From: Nitrosomonas supralitoralis
Lineage (GTDB): Bacteria > Pseudomonadota > Gammaproteobacteria > Burkholderiales > Nitrosomonadaceae
DNA length: 46,959 bases
NCBI RefSeq assembly: GCF_003011925.2
Contig: NZ_PXXU01000027.1
Coordinates: forward strand, 1-46,959
Direction of reading: 5' to 3'
Below are positions 44,227 through 46,959 of this stretch, piece after piece. The position numbers and the translations under genes are program-made. A model generated the notes under the pieces. That model did not search any database. It was not told where the DNA came from and saw nothing but the letters and a program-made list of their open reading frames with translations. How positions within the stretch are numbered: position 1 is the first letter of the stretch; each line of letters begins with the position of its first letter.

Positions 44227-45318
44227 ATGAGTCTTAAATGCGGAATCGTGGGTCTTCCCAATGTCGGTAAATCTACCTTGTTCAATGCCTTGACCAAGGC
44301 GGGTATTGCCGCAGAAAACTATCCTTTCTGCACCATTGACCCCAACGTCGGCATTGTCGAAGTACCAGACCCACGATTGCAGAAACTAAACGAAATTGTC
44401 AAACCGCAGAAAGTGCAACCGGCCATTGTCGAATTCGTGGATATTGCCGGATTGGTTGCCGGCGCATCCAAAGGAGAAGGGCTGGGTAACAAGTTCTTGG
44501 CCAATATCCGCGAAACCGATGGCATCGTCAATATGGTGCGCTGTTTCACCGATGATAATGTAGTGCATGTTACAGGCAAGGTCGATCCTATCTCGGATAT
44601 TGAGGTTATTCAAACCGAGCTAGCGCTGGCCGATCTGGCCACAATCGAAAAAGCACTGTTACGCGAAGCCAAGATCGCTAAATCAGGCAACAAAGATGCA
44701 ATCAAATTATGCGCTTTATTGGAGCAGACACAATTACATCTGAACCAGGGTAAACCCGCCAGAACACTAGATTTGGATAAAGAACAAAAGCTCTTGCTGC
44801 AGCCGCTTTGTTTGTTGACCGCGAAACCGGCCATTTACGTAGCAAATGTGAATGATCACGGCTTTGTTAATAATCCGCTGTTAAGCCGTGTGGAAGAATG
44901 CGCGGCTACAGAAGGTGCACCGGTCGTAGCGATATGCGCAGCGCTTGAAGCAGAAATCGCGGAATTGCCCGATGAAGACAAGAAAATCTTCTTGGCGGAT
45001 CTTAACCTGGAAGAACCGGGGCTCAACCGCCTAGTACGCGCTGGCTACGAATTGCTCGGATTGCAGACTTATTTTACTGCGGGCGTCAAGGAAGTCAGAG
45101 CATGGACCATCCACAAAGGCGATACGGCACCACAAGCAGCTGGAGTCATCCACACCGATTTTGAAAAAGGATTCATTCGTGCCGAAGTAACCAGTTATGA
45201 AGATTTTATTACTTATAAAGGGGAACAGGGTGCCAAAGAAGCGGGTAAGATGCGCCTCGAAGGCAAGGAATATATCGTCAAGGACGGCGATGTGATGCAT
45301 TTCCGCTTTAATGTCTGA
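44227..45318 (+). CDS. ychF: Redox-regulated ATPase YchF (OLA1 family)
   Basis: Encodes 363 residues, the standard length. GTPase-like motifs: G1 [15 protein letters not shown] (residues 8-22), [13 protein letters not shown], and G3 [20 protein letters not shown]. The specificity motif is replaced by NVNDHG-type sequence, in line with ATP preference. The TGS domain is at the C terminus (~280-363, [18 protein letters not shown]). It binds ribosomes and is linked to translation quality and oxidative stress. The pth-ychF pair is conserved in proteobacteria. Confidence 0.97.
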   Translation: MSLKCGIVGLPNVGKSTLFNALTKAGIAAENYPFCTIDPNVGIVEVPDPRLQKLNEIVKPQKVQPAIVEFVDIAGLVAGASKGEGLGNKFLANIRETDGIVNMVRCFTDDNVVHVTGKVDPISDIEVIQTELALADLATIEKALLREAKIAKSGNKDAIKLCALLEQTQLHLNQGKPARTLDLDKEQKLLLQPLCLLTAKPAIYVANVNDHGFVNNPLLSRVEECAATEGAPVVAICAALEAEIAELPDEDKKIFLADLNLEEPGLNRLVRAGYELLGLQTYFTAGVKEVRAWTIHKGDTAPQAAGVIHTDFEKGFIRAEVTSYEDFITYKGEQGAKEAGKMRLEGKEYIVKDGDVMHFRFNV

Positions 45319-45404
45319 TTGACATGTCGCAAAAACATTAAATTTGCGACATATTTGATTGACCTGTCGCTGCGGACGACATAAACTGACGACGTGTCGC
45401 AAAA
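45316..45404 (+). promoter_or_regulatory. fic promoter with three TGTCGC operator sites
   Basis: Between ychF and fic the sequence TGATTGAC-A/C-TGTCGC occurs twice (45316-45330, 45356-45370), exactly 40 bp apart. Site 1 is the palindrome TGTCGCAAA (45325-45333) and TTTGCGACA (45343-45351). Site 2 is TGTCG (45365-45369) and CGACA (45377-45381). Site 3 is a lone TGTCGCAAAA (45395-45404). A promoter with -35 TTGACC (45359-45364) and -10 TAAACT (45382-45387) has a 17-bp spacer that is exactly palindrome 2. A protein bound there would block RNA polymerase. Confidence 0.7.
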
Positions 45405-45420
45405 ATGTGAAAATTAAATC

Positions 45421-46527
45421 ATGACTGCTTGGCGTCCGGATCAACCTTACAACAACCTTCCGCCGTTGCCGCCCGCAGCCGATCTGGAAACACGTACGGT
45501 ACTAAAGCCGTGTATCGCCGCCCGTGCCGCATTGGCAGAACTCAAGCAAGCTGCTGAACTTATTCCCAACCAGGGTGTTCTGATCAATGCTCTACCGCTG
45601 CTCGAAGCCCAAGCCAGCTCGGAAATCGAGAACATCGTCACGACGACGTACCGATTGTTTCAGTTCCAAAATACCAAAGAACACGCCGACCCAGCCACGC
45701 GCGAAGCCCTGCGTTATAGCAGTGCACTGCTGGAAGGATTTCGAGCACTAAAGCAACATCCGCTGAATACCCGCACGGCGGAACAAGTATGCACCCGCAT
45801 CAAGGGCATGGACATGCAGGTGCGGCGGGTTTCTGGAACAGCACTGGCCAACCAGGCGACCGCTGAAGTAATTTATACACCGCCCGTCGGGGAAAACCTA
45901 CTGCGATCCAAATTAGCCAACTGGGAGCGTTACTTGCATGAGGCGCACGATGTCGACCCGCTGATCCGCATGGCAGCCGGGCATTACCAATTCGAAGCGA
46001 TTCACCCGTTCACCGATGGCAATGGCCGCACCGGGCGTGTGCTGAATAGCCTATTTCTAATCCAGGAAGATTTATTGACACTGCCGATTCTTTACCTCAG
46101 CCGCTACATCATCAGGAACAAAACCGAGTATTACCGCCTGCTGCTCGATGTCACACGCAACCAGGCATGGGAACCGTGGATTGTCTACTTGCTGCACGGC
46201 ATCGAAGACACGGCGTGCTGGACTACCGCTAAGATCGCCGCGATCCGTACCCTCTCAGGCTTGACAATTGATTATGTGAAACAGAAAGCGCCGAAAATCT
46301 ACAGCCGAGAACTGGTGGATTTGATTTTTGATCTGCCCTATTGCCGGATTCAGAACCTGGTTGAAAAAAACATCGCCGGACGCCAAGCCGCTTCGCGCTA
46401 TCTCAAACAGCTTGTGGAAATCGGCGTGCTGGAAGAGCGAACCGTCGGACGCGAAAAGTTGTTCATTCATCCCAAACTGATGCATTTACTGACGCGTGAT
46501 GAAAACACCGTGACGGCCTATCCATAA
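45421..46527 (+). CDS. Fic family protein (class II, predicted AMPylase) with C-terminal winged helix
   Basis: Encodes 368 residues. An N-terminal inhibitory helix motif Ser66-x3-Glu70-Asn71 (SSEIEN) places it in class II. The catalytic loop is intact: His195-Pro-Phe-x-Asp-Gly-Asn-Gly-x-x-Gly-Arg206 ([12 protein letters not shown]). Residues ~295-365 ([20 protein letters not shown] and [20 protein letters not shown]) look like a winged helix-turn-helix. Such proteins transfer AMP to target hydroxyls, with auto-inhibition by the helix. The DNA-binding-like tail and the operator array upstream suggest autoregulation. No separate antitoxin gene is present. It probably does not share the ychF transcript. 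Confidence 0.88.
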   Translation: MTAWRPDQPYNNLPPLPPAADLETRTVLKPCIAARAALAELKQAAELIPNQGVLINALPLLEAQASSEIENIVTTTYRLFQFQNTKEHADPATREALRYSSALLEGFRALKQHPLNTRTAEQVCTRIKGMDMQVRRVSGTALANQATAEVIYTPPVGENLLRSKLANWERYLHEAHDVDPLIRMAAGHYQFEAIHPFTDGNGRTGRVLNSLFLIQEDLLTLPILYLSRYIIRNKTEYYRLLLDVTRNQAWEPWIVYLLHGIEDTACWTTAKIAAIRTLSGLTIDYVKQKAPKIYSRELVDLIFDLPYCRIQNLVEKNIAGRQAASRYLKQLVEIGVLEERTVGREKLFIHPKLMHLLTRDENTVTAYP

Positions 46528-46688
46528 TGCGAATGCGTGATATGTTTGCGCTAAAAAACTACTCGAAATAGCTTCCATTCAATCAATATCAGATTGAATA
46601 AGTACGGTTCGGCGGACTCGCTGGCGCATCCTGGGTAAGACCATATTGCAGATTTAACCATTTCAGTCACTAAATTCAATACAAGCCG

Positions 46689-46959
46689 CTAAGAACCGCC
46701 GATCCAAGACCGAATCCATCCGTCCAACGCATCAATGCGCACAAATTGTGAAGGTACTTCGTATGGTGAATTTCTCATCCACCAGTAGATGTCCCGACTT
46801 ACATATACCTCAGTAAATGAAGGTGGCTCAGCACACCTTGGCGCAGGCCAATCTACAAGTACTCGCAATTGATCGGTGCGTGAAACAAGAAATGCGCGGC
46901 GCGCCTCAATCTTGGCAAATTGTCCCCTGTCTATTAGACGACAATTAATCTGTCCGGTC
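46689..46959 (-). CDS. Hypothetical protein, C-terminal part, runs off right edge
   Basis: A minus-strand frame is open from the window edge (codons from 46958) to a TAG at 46691-46689, giving the last 89 residues of a gene that starts outside the window. The composition is protein-like and rich in Trp, Arg and Asp: VDWPAPRCAEPPSFTEVYVS, then IYWWMRNSPYEVPSQF and ALDGWIRSWIGGS at the end. I recognise no family. It converges with fic; 46528-46688 between them shows nothing clear. Confidence 0.55.
   Translation of the reverse strand, partial: TGQINCRLIDRGQFAKIEARRAFLVSRTDQLRVLVDWPAPRCAEPPSFTEVYVSRDIYWWMRNSPYEVPSQFVRIDALDGWIRSWIGGS

Overview
The window looks like chromosomal DNA of an ammonia-oxidising betaproteobacterium, most likely Nitrosomonas or a close relative in the Nitrosomonadaceae. 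This is inferred from moderate G+C (mid-40s % by eye), the paired DUF6502/DUF5666 genes, a cupredoxin/YVTN-propeller protein, and the betaproteobacterial order tRNA-Gln - prs - rplY - pth - ychF. No rRNA, CRISPR array or intact insertion sequence was seen.

Layout. 1-10 kb is accessory, surface- and secretion-oriented DNA. It holds the 3' end of an RTX protein built from 276-bp tandem modules, a decayed secreted coiled-coil gene whose reading frame stops just after its signal peptide, a small RTX-like protein, a periplasmic type-1 copper protein with a His-rich beta-propeller, and a small exported protein. Divergent from these are three co-oriented genes: DUF6502, an exported DUF5666 protein, and an outer-membrane barrel interrupted by a Gly/Ser/Asn/Asp loop encoded by a 30-bp repeat. 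10.5-19 kb is envelope housekeeping: an RlpA-like lipoprotein, a Crp/Fnr regulator, the lipoprotein exporter lolC/E-lolD, an MsbA-type ABC exporter and the convergent ydbH-ynbE-ydbL operon.

19-29 kb is mixed. An orphan guanylate-kinase-like gene lies beside a frameshifted transposase remnant. The conserved divergent pair pmbA/darP is followed by a MITE-like repeat, a 5'-truncated DUF262/GmrSD-type nuclease fragment abutting a SagB-type oxidoreductase, a histone-deacetylase-like hydrolase, two membrane proteins of unknown function and a bacterioferritin lacking the haem-ligating Met52.

29-36 kb is a leftward run lnt - glyQ - glyS - gmhB - plsC - ygjP with tight spacing or overlaps from glyQ onward. 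36-45.3 kb is a rightward core block: TPR lipoprotein, minCDE, lolB, ispE, tRNA-Gln(UUG), prs, rplY, pth, ychF. It ends with a class II Fic protein whose promoter spacer is exactly filled by a palindrome and whose upstream region carries further TGTCGC sites. A partial leftward gene runs off the right edge.

Functionally much of the window serves the cell envelope: lipoprotein maturation and sorting (Lnt, LolC/E, LolD, LolB), phospholipid synthesis and transport (PlsC, YdbH/YnbE/YdbL), LPS heptose supply (GmhB), peptidoglycan/septation (RlpA, MinCDE) and surface or secreted proteins. The most system-like novelties are the DUF6502-DUF5666-barrel cluster, the copper/propeller protein, and the Fic gene with its operator array. 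Gene identities come from recognising motifs in translated sequence, not from database searches.
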